DNA of 64,000 bases from Gammaproteobacteria bacterium (GTDB lineage Bacteria; Pseudomonadota; Gammaproteobacteria; Steroidobacterales; Rariloculaceae), in NCBI GenBank assembly GCA_036381015.1, contig DASVDR010000020.1, positions 36,338 through 100,337 of the forward strand, read 5' to 3'. Of the stretch, positions 14,997 through 23,931 are shown piece by piece. The translations under genes and the position numbers were made by a program. Position 1 is the first letter of the stretch. Every line of letters begins with the position of its first letter. The notes beneath the pieces were generated by a model, which worked only from the letters and a program-made list of their open reading frames with translations, was not told the DNA's origin and did no database searches.

Positions 14997-15029
14997 GCAA
15001 CAATCTCGTAACATTTCTCGACTACCTTT
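14997..15029 (+). promoter_or_regulatory. candidate PHO box (11-bp repeats) between dapE and pstS
   Basis: GCAACAATCTC, GTAACATTTCT and CGACTACCTTT follow each other at 11-bp spacing, the period of PhoB half-sites. The segment TCGTAAC-ATTT-CTCGACT aligns with the candidate box before phoB. It lies about 10 nt before the pstS start region in a gap of only ~50 nt, so it would also overlap the dapE start region. Confidence 0.45.
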
Positions 15030-15037
15030 CGGGCGTG

Positions 15038-16120
15038 ATGCGACGTCTCGCCGCCCGCCCGCGCCCGGCTTTTCGACTCCTCGCTGCCGCGGCGCTTCTC
15101 GCCCCCGGCCCGGCCACGCTCGGAACGGCGCAGGCTCAGGTCGCCCGCGACTATATCAACATCGTCGGGTCGTCGACGGTCTATCCGTTCGCGACGGTCG
15201 TCGCCGAGCGATTCGGCAGAGCCACGCGCTTCAAGACGCCGAAGGTCGAGTCCACCGGCACGGGCGGCGGCATCAAGCTGTTCTGCGCCGGCCTCGGCAT
15301 CGAGCATCCGGATATCGCGAACGCCTCGCGCCGGATCACCGAATCCGAGATCGAGAGCTGCAATCGCAACGGCGTCGACGGCGTCGTCGAGTTCGAGATC
15401 GGCTACGACGGCATCGTCCTCGCGGCCTCGCGCGAGGCAGAGCCGATGCCGCTGACGCTCCGCGACGTCTACCTCGCGCTTGCGAAGAACGTGCCCGATC
15501 CGGCGGGTGGCCGGCGATTCGTGCCGAATCCTTACCGGACGTGGGCGGACGTCGACCCGGCGCTGCCGGCCATCGAGATCGAGGTGCTCGGTCCGCCGCC
15601 GACGTCCGGGACGCGCGACGCGTTCGTCGAGCTTGCGATGGAGGGCGGATGCGACGCGTTCGACTGGATCGCAGCCCTGGACGGCGACGCGCATCGCGCC
15701 GTATGCGGCACGATCCGCGAGGACGGCGCCTACATCGAGGCCGGCGAGAACGACAACCTGATCGTGCAGAAGCTCGACTCGAACCCGGCCGCCGTCGGTG
15801 TCTTCGGCTACAGCTTCCTCGAGCGGAACGTCGATCGCGTTCGCCCGCTCTCGATCGACGGCGTCCGGCCGTCGTTCGAGACGATCTCCGACGGGACCTA
15901 TCCGATCGCGCGCCCGCTCTATTTCTATGTCAAGAAGGCGCACGTGGGCGTCATTCCCGGCATCGAGGGGTATCTTCGCGAGTTCATGGGCGAGACGGCC
16001 GCCGGCGACTTCGGCTACCTCTCCGAGCTCGGCCTCGTGCCGCTGCGGGACGTCGAGCGCCGCCAGATGCTCTCGCGCGTCGAGTCGCTCGAGATCCTCA
16101 CGGTCGCCGACGTGCGCTGA
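15038..16120 (+). CDS. pstS: phosphate ABC transporter substrate-binding protein PstS
   Basis: 360 residues, periplasmic. The N-terminus is a signal peptide (Arg-rich start, hydrophobic core, AQAQVA near residue 33). The binding-protein signature INIVGSSTVYPFATVVAE is followed by ESTGTGGGIKLF and PTSGTRDAFVEL, which contain the Ser/Thr/Arg contacts to phosphate in PstS proteins; GVFGYSFLERN continues the fold. The ATG at 15038 puts the signal sequence at the N-terminus (GTG one codon before is possible). It heads pstSCAB, and PHO-box-like repeats precede it. Confidence 0.93.
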   Translation: MRRLAARPRPAFRLLAAAALLAPGPATLGTAQAQVARDYINIVGSSTVYPFATVVAERFGRATRFKTPKVESTGTGGGIKLFCAGLGIEHPDIANASRRITESEIESCNRNGVDGVVEFEIGYDGIVLAASREAEPMPLTLRDVYLALAKNVPDPAGGRRFVPNPYRTWADVDPALPAIEIEVLGPPPTSGTRDAFVELAMEGGCDAFDWIAALDGDAHRAVCGTIREDGAYIEAGENDNLIVQKLDSNPAAVGVFGYSFLERNVDRVRPLSIDGVRPSFETISDGTYPIARPLYFYVKKAHVGVIPGIEGYLREFMGETAAGDFGYLSELGLVPLRDVERRQMLSRVESLEILTVADVR

Positions 16121-16138
16121 CCGCGAGCTCCCCCGCCC

Positions 16139-17524
16139 GTGACGTCCTCCACCGTCCTGATCGCGCTCGTCGCTCTCACCGCGCTGTCGTACGTGCTCGG
16201 CCGGCAGCGCGCAATCGCCGCGGCGATCAACGCGCCGAGGCGGGCGTCGCACTCGCTGCCGGGCTACTACGGCGGCTACGTTGCGCTCTGGTGCCTGCTG
16301 CCGACGCTCGCGCTCTTCGCAATCTGGCACGTCGTGGAGCCGGTCGTGCTGCGGCAGGCGGTTTTCGATTCGCTCCCCGCGGAGCTGCGCGCGCTTCCGG
16401 AGGACCGGCTCGGCCTCGTCTTCAACGACGTGCGCAATCTCGTCGAAGGCAACTTCGTGTTCCGCGAGCCGGGACCCGCGGTGACGGCCGCCGCCGAGCG
16501 GTATGCCGAGCTGCGCGAGACGAGCCGTCAGCTTCTCGCGGGCACGATGCTCGTGGTCGCGCTCGCGTCGGCCGGCTTCGCGTTCCGGCGCGTGCGCCCG
16601 CAGTTCCGCGCCCGCAACCGGGTCGAGAAAGTCATCGAGCACCTGCTCGTCGCGGCGTCGACCGTCGCGATCCTGACGACGATCGGCATCTTCTTGTCGG
16701 TGCTGTTCGAGGCGCTGCGGTTCTTCCGCCAGGTCTCGCCGATCGACTTCCTGTTCGGCCTCCACTGGAGCCCGCAGACCGCGATCCGTCCCGACCAGAT
16801 CGGCTCCTCGGGCGCGTTCGGCGCGATTCCGCTGTTCGCCGGCACGGTGCTGATCTCCGGCATCGCGATGCTCGTCGCGGCCCCCGTCGGGCTGATGTCG
16901 GCGATCTATCTGTCCGAGTACGCGCACCGCCGCGTGCGCAGCTTCGCGAAGCCGCTGCTCGAGGTGCTCGCCGGCATTCCGACCGTCGTGTACGGCTATT
17001 TCGCGGCGCTCTGGGTCGGGCCGTACATCCGCCGGATCGGCGAGGCCGTGGGGCTCGACGTCGCGTCGGAAAGCGCGCTCGGCGCGGGTCTCGTGATGGG
17101 CATCATGATCATTCCCTTCGTCTCGTCGCTCTCGGACGACGTGATCAACGCGGTGCCGCAGGCGCTGCGCAACGGCTCCTACGGCCTCGGAGCGACCCGC
17201 TCCGAGACGATCCGGCGCGTCGTGCTGCCCGCCGCGCTGCCCGGCATCGTCGGCGCGCTGCTGCTCGCCGTGTCGCGCGCGATCGGCGAGACGATGATCG
17301 TCGTGATGGCCGCGGGGCTCACGGCGAATCTGACCGCGAATCCGTTCGAGGCGGTGACGACGGTCACCGTCCAGATCGTGACGCTGCTCGTCGGCGACCA
17401 GGAATTCGACAGCGCGAAGACGCTCGCGGCGTTCGCGCTCGGGCTCGTGCTGTTTCTCGTGACGCTTGCGCTGAACGTCGTCGCGCTGAAGGTCGTGCGC
17501 CGATACAGGGAACAATATGAGTGA
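16139..17524 (+). CDS. pstC: phosphate ABC transporter permease PstC
   Basis: 461 residues, larger than E. coli PstC (319) because of an N-terminal part with about two extra membrane segments and a soluble region (residues ~70-150) before the permease core. The core has the EAA-type loop GLGATRSETIRRVVLPAALPGI that docks on PstB, and LLEVLAGIPTVVYGYFA. GTG start; the stop overlaps pstA by 8 nt. Long PstC forms are known in pseudomonads. It forms the membrane channel with PstA. Confidence 0.93.
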   Translation: MTSSTVLIALVALTALSYVLGRQRAIAAAINAPRRASHSLPGYYGGYVALWCLLPTLALFAIWHVVEPVVLRQAVFDSLPAELRALPEDRLGLVFNDVRNLVEGNFVFREPGPAVTAAAERYAELRETSRQLLAGTMLVVALASAGFAFRRVRPQFRARNRVEKVIEHLLVAASTVAILTTIGIFLSVLFEALRFFRQVSPIDFLFGLHWSPQTAIRPDQIGSSGAFGAIPLFAGTVLISGIAMLVAAPVGLMSAIYLSEYAHRRVRSFAKPLLEVLAGIPTVVYGYFAALWVGPYIRRIGEAVGLDVASESALGAGLVMGIMIIPFVSSLSDDVINAVPQALRNGSYGLGATRSETIRRVVLPAALPGIVGALLLAVSRAIGETMIVVMAAGLTANLTANPFEAVTTVTVQIVTLLVGDQEFDSAKTLAAFALGLVLFLVTLALNVVALKVVRRYREQYE

Positions 17525-18854
17525 CGAGCGGCAGGCGGGCCCGGCAGCGGGCGACGAGGCGAACGGCGCGGTCAATCGCGAGGCGACGAAGGAGCGCGTT
17601 GCGGAGGGGCTCGCGCGCCGCTACCGGCGCGAGCGGATCTTCAAGCATCTCGGGCTCGCGGCGATGCTCGTCGGGCTCGTGTTCCTCGGCATCTTCTTCT
17701 ACACGCTGATCGCCAACGGTCATACCGCGTTTCGCCAAACTCGCATCCTGCTCGATGTCAGGCTCGATCCCGAGGTGATCGACCCGGAAGGCACGCGCGA
17801 TCCGATCGCGCTCGAGACGGCGAATTACCAGCGGCTCGCCCGCGCCGCGCTCGAGGCGCTCGTCCCGGGTGTCACCGAGCGCTCGGAGCGGCGCGAGCTT
17901 TACGCGCTTCTGAGCCCCGGCGCGGGCCTCGAGCTGCGCAACTTCGCGCTCGAGGATCCGAGCCGGATTGGCGACTCCGTGAGCCTGTGGCTTCTCGCGG
18001 ACGACGACGTCGACATGCTCGTCAAGGGCTACGCCCGCCGCGACCTTCCGGAAGCGCTGCGCCGACTGTCGAATCGCCAGATCGAGTGGGTCGAGGCGCT
18101 CGACGCGAGCGGGCGCGTGTCGCTCCGGTTCAACCGCTACTTTTTCACGTCCGGCGACTCGCGGGACCCGGAGCTCGCCGGCATCTGGGGCGCGGCCGTC
18201 GGCTCGTTCTTCATGCTGCTCGTGACGCTGCTCCTGTCGTTCCCGCTCGGGGTGGCCACCGCCGTTTATCTCGAGGAGTTCGCGCCGCGCAACCGTTGGA
18301 CCGACCTGATCGAGGTCAACATCAACAATCTCGCGGCCGTGCCGTCGATCGTCTTCGGTCTGCTCGGGCTTGCGCTCTTCATCAACCTCTTCGGGCTGCC
18401 GCGCTCGGCGCCGCTCGTCGGCGGCCTCGTGCTGACGCTGATGACGCTGCCGGTGATCATCATCGCGTCGCGCGCCGCGCTGACGGCGGTGCCGCCGTCG
18501 ATACGCGAGGCCGCGCTCGGTCTCGGGGCATCGAAGATGCAGACGGTGCTGCACCACGTGCTGCCGCTCGCGCTTCCGGGAATGCTCACCGGCACGATCA
18601 TCGGCATGGCGCGTGCGCTCGGCGAGTCCGCCCCGCTTCTGATGATCGGAATGGTGGCATTCATCGTCGACGTTCCGCAGACGCCGCTCGATCCCGCGAG
18701 CGCGCTCCCGGTGCAGATTTTCCTTTGGGCCGACAGCCCCGAGCGCGCCTTCGTCGAGCGCACGTCGGCCGCGATCCTCGTGCTGCTCGCGTTTTTGCTG
18801 CTGATGAACGCCGCGGCGATCCTCCTGCGCAAGCGCTTCGAGCGGCGCTACTGA
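17517..18854 (+). CDS. pstA: phosphate ABC transporter permease PstA
   Basis: 445 residues against ~296 in E. coli. A first membrane helix (about 45-67) is followed by a ~150-residue hydrophilic, probably periplasmic insertion (LDVRLDPEVID... to SGDSRDPELAG), then the standard permease core with LGASKMQTVLHHVLPLALPGM as the PstB-docking loop and NINNLAAVPSIVFGLLGLA. Overlap with pstC indicates coupling. The insertion may contact PstS or another periplasmic partner; this is not established. Confidence 0.93.
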   Translation: MSDERQAGPAAGDEANGAVNREATKERVAEGLARRYRRERIFKHLGLAAMLVGLVFLGIFFYTLIANGHTAFRQTRILLDVRLDPEVIDPEGTRDPIALETANYQRLARAALEALVPGVTERSERRELYALLSPGAGLELRNFALEDPSRIGDSVSLWLLADDDVDMLVKGYARRDLPEALRRLSNRQIEWVEALDASGRVSLRFNRYFFTSGDSRDPELAGIWGAAVGSFFMLLVTLLLSFPLGVATAVYLEEFAPRNRWTDLIEVNINNLAAVPSIVFGLLGLALFINLFGLPRSAPLVGGLVLTLMTLPVIIIASRAALTAVPPSIREAALGLGASKMQTVLHHVLPLALPGMLTGTIIGMARALGESAPLLMIGMVAFIVDVPQTPLDPASALPVQIFLWADSPERAFVERTSAAILVLLAFLLLMNAAAILLRKRFERRY

Positions 18855-18889
18855 CGCGGATCGAGCCGGCAGCAATGGAGTAGACTGCG

Positions 18890-19780
18890 ATGCGAGTCTT
18901 TCGAAGGCAGGCGAACGAAGACATGACGTCGACCGCGCCGCGTCCGGCGTCCGGGCAAGCGGCTGCGCCCGCGGCCGCCGGGCCGGAGCCGACCTACCGT
19001 ACCGTCGGGGACTTCACAGCCGCGAACCCGATCATCACCGCGCGCGATGTCAACGTGTATTACGGGGACAAGCACGCGATTCAGCACGTGAATCTCGACA
19101 TCGGCGTGAACGAGGTCATCGCGCTGATCGGGCCGTCGGGGTGCGGGAAGTCCACGTTCCTCCGATGCCTGAACCGGATGAACGACACGATCGAATCCGC
19201 CCGCGTGACCGGCGAGATCAAGCTCTACGACGAGGACATCCACGCGCGGCAGATGGATGTCGTGATGCTCCGCGCGCGCGTCGGCATGGTCTTTCAGAAG
19301 CCGAATCCGTTTCCGAAATCGGTCTACGACAACGTCGCCTACGGTCCGCGCATCCACGGCCTCGCCCGGGACCGCGCGGAGCTCGACAGGATCGTGCAGA
19401 CGAGCCTCGAGCGCGCCGGTCTCTGGTCGGAGGTGAAGGACCGCCTCGAGGAGCCCGGCACGGGTCTCTCCGGCGGGCAGCAGCAGCGGCTCTGCATCGC
19501 GAGGACGATCGCCGTGAGCCCCGAGGTGATCCTGATGGACGAGCCGTGCTCGGCGCTCGACCCGATCGCGACGGCGCGCATCGAGGACCTGATCGACGAG
19601 CTGAAGCGCAACTACGCGATCGTGATCGTCACGCACTCGATGCAGCAGGCCGCCCGCGTCTCGCAGCGCACCGCGTACTTCCATCTCGGCAAGCTCATCG
19701 AGGTCGGCCCCACCGACGAGATCTTCACGAACCCCCGCCACAAGCTGACCGAGGACTACATCACCGGCCGCTTCGGCTGA
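18890..19780 (+). CDS. pstB: phosphate ABC transporter ATP-binding protein PstB
   Basis: 296 residues. ATPase of the Pst importer and part of the phosphate-sensing complex with PhoU and PhoR. Walker [11 protein letters not shown]-loop [16 protein letters not shown] (the KPNPFP is PstB-specific), signature [13 protein letters not shown], Walker [14 protein letters not shown] and the switch His in IVTHSMQQA are intact. A ~45-residue Ala/Pro-rich N-terminal extension precedes the ABC core; an ATG at 18923 would shorten it by 11 residues. The TGA is followed directly by a REP palindrome that likely terminates pstSCAB. Confidence 0.96.
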   Translation: MRVFRRQANEDMTSTAPRPASGQAAAPAAAGPEPTYRTVGDFTAANPIITARDVNVYYGDKHAIQHVNLDIGVNEVIALIGPSGCGKSTFLRCLNRMNDTIESARVTGEIKLYDEDIHARQMDVVMLRARVGMVFQKPNPFPKSVYDNVAYGPRIHGLARDRAELDRIVQTSLERAGLWSEVKDRLEEPGTGLSGGQQQRLCIARTIAVSPEVILMDEPCSALDPIATARIEDLIDELKRNYAIVIVTHSMQQAARVSQRTAYFHLGKLIEVGPTDEIFTNPRHKLTEDYITGRFG

Positions 19781-19858
19781 AAAAGGTGTCAGACACCTTT
19801 TCCCGATAATCGTGTCTGACACCATTTTCCCCGCCAGACACCATTTCCCCCCATTTTC
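19781..19858. repeat. REP-like element after pstB
   Basis: It starts on the base after the pstB TGA: A4-GGTGTCAGACACC-T4, then CGTGTCTGACACCA-T4, then two partial units (CCAGACACCATTT and CCATTTTCCC). The array is composite and degrades away from the gene, as if successive copies inserted at one end. It separates pstB from the osmolyte transporter. Confidence 0.85.
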
Positions 19859-19880
19859 CCGGTTGCGCTATAAAGGCGGC

Positions 19881-20723
19881 ATGGCCCGGCCGGACTCATC
19901 GGAGGGCGGCGGCACGTCGCGCGCGATCGTCGAGCTCGAAGGGGTGACGAAGCGCTACGGCGCGGCCGCGGCCGTCGCCGGCGTCACGCTGAGCGTGCCC
20001 GAGGGGCAGTTCCTCGCGATCGTCGGCGCTTCCGGTTCCGGCAAGACCACGACGCTGAAGACGATCAACCGGCTCATCGAAGCCGACGAGGGCGTGATCC
20101 GTGTGGCGGGCGACCGCGTCACGGCCCTCCCGCCGCACGTCCTGCGGCGCAAGATCGGCTACGTCTTCCAGGGCATCGGTCTCTTCCCGCACATGACCGT
20201 CGGCGAGAACATCGGCATTACGCCGCGGCTCGCCGGATGGGCGAAGGCCGACGTCGAGGCGCGCGTGCTCGAGCTGCTCGACCTCGTCGACCTGCCCCGG
20301 GAGCACGCGCGGCGGATGCCGGCCGAGCTCTCGGGCGGTCAGCGGCAGCGGGTCGGCGTCGCGCGCGCGCTCGCGGCCGGCCCCCGAATCATGCTGATGG
20401 ACGAGCCCTTCGGCGCGCTCGACCCCGTCACGCGCGACGCGCTCGGCAGGGAGTACCGGCGCCTCCACGAACGCATGCGGCTCACGACGCTGATGGTCAC
20501 GCACGACGTCCTAGAGGCGGTGCTGCTCGCCGACCGCATCGTCGTCATGCGCGCCGGCACGATCGTCGCCGACGGCTCGCCGCACGATCTCCTCCGCGAT
20601 CATCCGGACGAAGGCGTGCGCGAGCTGATGGAGATGCCGCGCCGGCAGAGCGAGCGCGTGCGCGCATTGCTCGACGCGATTCCGGCGTCGTCGCCGCCCG
20701 CGCGCGGGCAGGCGGCGCCGTGA
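19881..20723 (+). CDS. osmoprotectant/quaternary amine ABC transporter ATPase (OpuCA-like)
   Basis: 280 residues. ABC ATPase with Walker A GASGSGKTT, LSGGQRQRVGVARAL and LMDEPFGALDPVTRD, and with the KTINRLIEADEGVIRV pattern of glycine-betaine/choline/carnitine importers (OpuA/OpuC/ProV). There are no CBS domains. The ATG at 19881 is used because in-frame sequence upstream is REP element. Its stop overlaps the GTG of the fused permease/binding protein, so the two genes form a complete two-component importer. Confidence 0.88.
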   Translation: MARPDSSEGGGTSRAIVELEGVTKRYGAAAAVAGVTLSVPEGQFLAIVGASGSGKTTTLKTINRLIEADEGVIRVAGDRVTALPPHVLRRKIGYVFQGIGLFPHMTVGENIGITPRLAGWAKADVEARVLELLDLVDLPREHARRMPAELSGGQRQRVGVARALAAGPRIMLMDEPFGALDPVTRDALGREYRRLHERMRLTTLMVTHDVLEAVLLADRIVVMRAGTIVADGSPHDLLRDHPDEGVRELMEMPRRQSERVRALLDAIPASSPPARGQAAP

Positions 20724-22324
20724 GCGATCAGCTCGCCGCGGCGTGGCGCGTGCTGCCGGACTATCTCGGGCAGCACGTGCTGCTCAGCGCATCGGCGCTC
20801 GCGCTCGGCATCTCGATCAGCCTGCCGCTGACGATTCTCGCGCTGCGCCGCGCGCGCGTGCGCTGGCTCGTGCTCGCGTTCGCGAGCTTGGTGCAGACGA
20901 TCCCGAGCCTCGCGCTGCTCGCGCTGTTCTACCCGCTCCTGCTCGCGCTCTCCGTCCTCGCCGCGCGCGTCTTCGGCGACGGCTTCTCCGCGCTCGGCTT
21001 CCTGCCGTCGCTGCTCGCGTTGACGCTTTACTCGATGCTCCCGATCATCCGCAACGGCGTCACGGCCGTCCTCGGGTTGAATCCGGCGATCATCGAGGCC
21101 GCGCGCGGCGTCGGCTTCACCGACCGCCAGCGGCTGTTTCGGGTCGAGCTGCCGCTCGCGGCGCCGATGCTGATGGCGGGCGTGCGGACATCGGCCGTCT
21201 GGGTGATCGGCGCCGCCACGCTGTCGACGCCCGTCGGCCAGACGAGCCTCGGCAATTACATCTTCACGGGGCTGCAGATCGAGGACTGGGTTTCGGTTCT
21301 CTTCGGCTGCGCCGCGGCCGCGCTGCTCGCGCTCGCGGTCGATCAGCTGCTCGGTCTGATCGAGTCCGGCACGGCGACGCGCCGCCGCGGCCGCGTCGTC
21401 GCCGGCGCCGGGATCCTGCTCGCCGGCGTCGCGGCCGCGCTCGCGCCGCGGCTCGATGCCGGCTCTTCGGCCTCCGCACGACCCTACGTCGTCGGTGCGA
21501 AGAACTTCTCCGAGCAGTACATTCTCGCGGAGCTGATCACCGGGCGTCTCGCCCGGAGCGGCAAGCCTGTGTCGAAGCGCGTCGGCTTGGGCTCGGTGAT
21601 CGCGTTCCGCGCGCTCGCGAGGAACGAGCTCGACGTGTACGTCGACTACTCGGGGACGGTCTGGGCGAACATCATGCACCGCGCGGACACGCCGCCGCGC
21701 GACCAGGTGCTGCGCGAAATGCGCGAATGGCTGCGCCGCGAGTACGGCGTGACGCTGCTCGGCACGCTCGGCTTCGAGAACGCTTACGCGCTCGCGATGC
21801 GCCGCGAGCAGGCGGAGCGGCTCGGCATCGAGACGATCGCCGATCTCGCGGCGCACGCGCCGAGCATGACGATCGGCGGCGATTTCGAGTTCTTCGCCCG
21901 GCCCGAATGGGAGGCGATACGCTCGGCCTACGGCCTGCGGTTCGCCGAGCGGCGCCAGTTCCAATCGACCTTCATGTATCGCGCCGCCGCGAGCGGCGAG
22001 GTGGACGTGATCTCGGCCTTCTCGAGCGACGGACGCATCGCCGCCGAGGATCTGATCGTGCTCGAGGATCCCCGCAATGCGATCCTGCCGTACGACGCGA
22101 TCGTGCTCGTCGCGCCCGCGCGCGCCGACGATGCGGCGCTTCTCGGCGCGCTCCGGCCGCTGATCGGCGCGATCCCGATCGACGTGATGCGCGAAGCGAA
22201 CTGGCGAGTGGATCGCGACGGGGACAAGCTCACGCCGGCGGCCGCGGCGCGATGGCTCGAGTCGCAGATCGAGACTCTCGAAACCGCCGCGGCCGCCCGC
22301 GACTCGGCGCCCGCCCGGCGCTGA
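20720..22324 (+). CDS. fused permease and substrate-binding protein of an osmolyte ABC importer (OpuF/BilE type)
   Basis: 534 residues in two parts. Residues ~1-225 are a BPD-type permease with about six helices and the EAA loop ARGVGFTDRQRLFRVELPLAAPML. After a further hydrophobic helix (about 227-245) a periplasmic OpuAC-type binding domain starts at PYVVGAKNFSEQYILAELI and continues with YVDYSGTVWANI and a region typical of glycine betaine/choline/carnitine receptors. Tethered receptors of this kind are known for OpuF and BilE systems. GTG start overlaps the ATPase stop. The solute is probably a quaternary ammonium compound; which one is not readable. Confidence 0.88.
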   Translation: MSDQLAAAWRVLPDYLGQHVLLSASALALGISISLPLTILALRRARVRWLVLAFASLVQTIPSLALLALFYPLLLALSVLAARVFGDGFSALGFLPSLLALTLYSMLPIIRNGVTAVLGLNPAIIEAARGVGFTDRQRLFRVELPLAAPMLMAGVRTSAVWVIGAATLSTPVGQTSLGNYIFTGLQIEDWVSVLFGCAAAALLALAVDQLLGLIESGTATRRRGRVVAGAGILLAGVAAALAPRLDAGSSASARPYVVGAKNFSEQYILAELITGRLARSGKPVSKRVGLGSVIAFRALARNELDVYVDYSGTVWANIMHRADTPPRDQVLREMREWLRREYGVTLLGTLGFENAYALAMRREQAERLGIETIADLAAHAPSMTIGGDFEFFARPEWEAIRSAYGLRFAERRQFQSTFMYRAAASGEVDVISAFSSDGRIAAEDLIVLEDPRNAILPYDAIVLVAPARADDAALLGALRPLIGAIPIDVMREANWRVDRDGDKLTPAAAARWLESQIETLETAAAARDSAPARR

Positions 22325-22349
22325 GCCTGGCGCCGCGCGGGCTCGGGCC

Positions 22350-23291
22350 TCAGTCGGCGATCCGCTTCGCCTCGGCCGTGCCGAGCACCTCCGCGTGACC
22401 AATCTGCCGAGGCCGCATCAGCAGCGGATGGGCGAGCACGGCCGCGAGGATGATCGCGACGCCGAAATAGAAGAGCCCGGTGAGCTCGCGCTGCTCGCCG
22501 AGCAGCGGGATCGCGAGCAGGATCGCGTACACGGGCTCGAGGTTCACGGCGAGCTGCGCCGTGAACGCGCTGATGTGCCGCAGCGCGACCAGCGACAGCG
22601 CGAACGGCAGCAGCGTGCAGGCGAGCGACAGCGCGAGCAGCAGGAGCATGTCGCTCGCGCCCGGCAGCACGAACGGCGCCTCGGCGAATGCCGGCGAGAC
22701 GCGGGCCGCGGCCGGTGCGAGCAGCGTGAGCACGGCCGTGCCGGCGCCGAGCTCGATCGCCGTGACCGCGAGCGGATCGGCGTGCGCGACGAGACGCTTG
22801 TTCAACGATCCGAACACCGCGACCAGCAGCGCCGAGACGGCGCCAACGGCGATACCGGCGCGCATCCCGTGCGGCACGCCGCCGACGACGAGGGCCACGC
22901 CCGGGACGACCGCGACGCCGAGCGCGAGGTCGCGCCGGGAGAACGCGGTGCCGGCGAGCCGCGGCTCGACGAGCGCCGTGAACGCGGTGGCGAGCGCGAT
23001 GCAGGTGGCGGCGACGGAGGCGTTCGCGAGCTTCACGGCGCCGTAGAACGTGAGCCAATGCAGCGCGACGAGCACGCCGATTCCGGAATAGGCGGCGACG
23101 AGGCGAAGCGGGAGCGCCCGCAACGTGCGCCACACGCGCGGCAGAAGCGCGAGCGCGGCGATGACGATGATCATCCGCCACCAGACGAGCGGCAGCGCGG
23201 GCAGGCTGATCAGCCGGCCGAGGATCGCCGTGAAGCCCCAGAGCAGCACGCACGCATGAATCTGGACGAGCGCGGTGGTGGCCGAGGTCAT
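22350..23291 (-). CDS. EamA/DMT-superfamily transporter
   Basis: 313 residues with about ten hydrophobic segments in two repeats of five, the EamA arrangement of drug/metabolite exporters (RhaT/YdcZ-like). The first half opens ALVQIHACVLLWGFTAILGRLISLP and the second repeat ends with LAVNLEPVYAILLAIPLLGEQREL, the usual EamA signature. Substrates of such proteins range from amino acids to nucleobases and cannot be inferred. It runs opposite to the upstream osmolyte operon, converging with it at 22325-22349. Confidence 0.85.
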   Translation of the reverse strand: MTSATTALVQIHACVLLWGFTAILGRLISLPALPLVWWRMIIVIAALALLPRVWRTLRALPLRLVAAYSGIGVLVALHWLTFYGAVKLANASVAATCIALATAFTALVEPRLAGTAFSRRDLALGVAVVPGVALVVGGVPHGMRAGIAVGAVSALLVAVFGSLNKRLVAHADPLAVTAIELGAGTAVLTLLAPAAARVSPAFAEAPFVLPGASDMLLLLALSLACTLLPFALSLVALRHISAFTAQLAVNLEPVYAILLAIPLLGEQRELTGLFYFGVAIILAAVLAHPLLMRPRQIGHAEVLGTAEAKRIAD

Positions 23292-23344
23292 CGATGCCGG
23301 GTCATCGATGCTCGGTCGGGCGCGTACGCTTCGGGCGCGGCCCC

Positions 23345-23366
23345 GGGGCCGGCGATCGCCGGCCCC
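23345..23366. repeat. 22-bp perfect GC palindrome
   Basis: GGGGCCGGCGA followed by its exact reverse complement makes a perfect 11+11 bp palindrome in the 110-nt gap between the EamA gene start and the DUF6152 gene end, both on the minus strand. There is no T tract. It may be a 3' stabilising hairpin of the DUF6152 mRNA or part of the EamA upstream region. Confidence 0.5.
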
Positions 23367-23401
23367 CGCGGCCGCCGAGACGGAAGGTCGTCAGGCGGGC
23401 A

Positions 23402-23872
23402 TCAATCCGCTTCGTCCGCGAGGAAGACCTCCCCGGTCTCCGGGGTGCAGCCGCCTTCCGGCAGCGCGTTCCCGCACTTCACGATGGAGCCGCCCTGGCG
23501 CGCGAGCGCGCCGAAGTTCCGGCCGTCGCGCAGCGGGTTCAGCGTCACGGTCATGATCGTGCCGATCGGGAAGCTCTTGACCGTCACGCCCTGCCGCGCG
23601 ATCTGCGCGGCCGGCCCGGTCTCGACGCCCCACACGACCGGCTTGCCGTCCTCACCGGTCATGGTCTTCCCGTCCGGACCGACCAGCTCGAAGATCAGCT
23701 GAGCGTGATTGGCACCCGGGATGAAGCGGGTCAGCTTGCCGGTCAACGTCATCTTCTTCGACTGGTCGTACATCGCGAAGGAATGGTGCGCATCGGCGGG
23801 GGCCGCCATGAGGCCGGCGACGAGGGCCGCGGCGCCTGCGGCCGCAAGAAGCCTGATCGACGAGGTGTTCAT
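23402..23872 (-). CDS. exported DUF6152 family protein
   Basis: 156 residues. A Sec signal peptide (MNTSSIRLLAAAGAAALVAG... with AxA site near ADAHH) is followed by the DUF6152 hallmark HHSFAMYD and the strand-rich LTGKLTRFIPGANHAQLIFEL. Two cysteines near the end (CGNALPEGGC) could form a disulfide. The family is common in soil and aquatic proteobacteria and acidobacteria and has no established function. It lies 59 nt after the unrecognised exported protein on the same strand and is likely its operon partner. The ATG at 23872 is the only start placing the signal sequence properly. Confidence 0.8.
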   Translation of the reverse strand: MNTSSIRLLAAAGAAALVAGLMAAPADAHHSFAMYDQSKKMTLTGKLTRFIPGANHAQLIFELVGPDGKTMTGEDGKPVVWGVETGPAAQIARQGVTVKSFPIGTIMTVTLNPLRDGRNFGALARQGGSIVKCGNALPEGGCTPETGEVFLADEAD

Positions 23873-23931
23873 CAACTGATTCGCTCCGTTCGCTGTCGGT
23901 TCCGTATGATTAGAGTACGTTTCGCGCCCGA

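Noticed and set aside
14272-17520. Plus-strand open frame of over 1000 codons overlapping dapE, pstS and pstC
   Set aside because: Out of frame with pstS and pstC, Arg-rich, no recognisable motifs; real frames explain the region.
13538-17575. Minus-strand open frame of more than 1300 codons across dapE and pstS-pstC
   Set aside because: Antisense shadow of real genes in a very GC-rich sequence; Arg/Asp/Glu/His-rich, no domain, and it conflicts with dapE and pst genes that have complete motifs.
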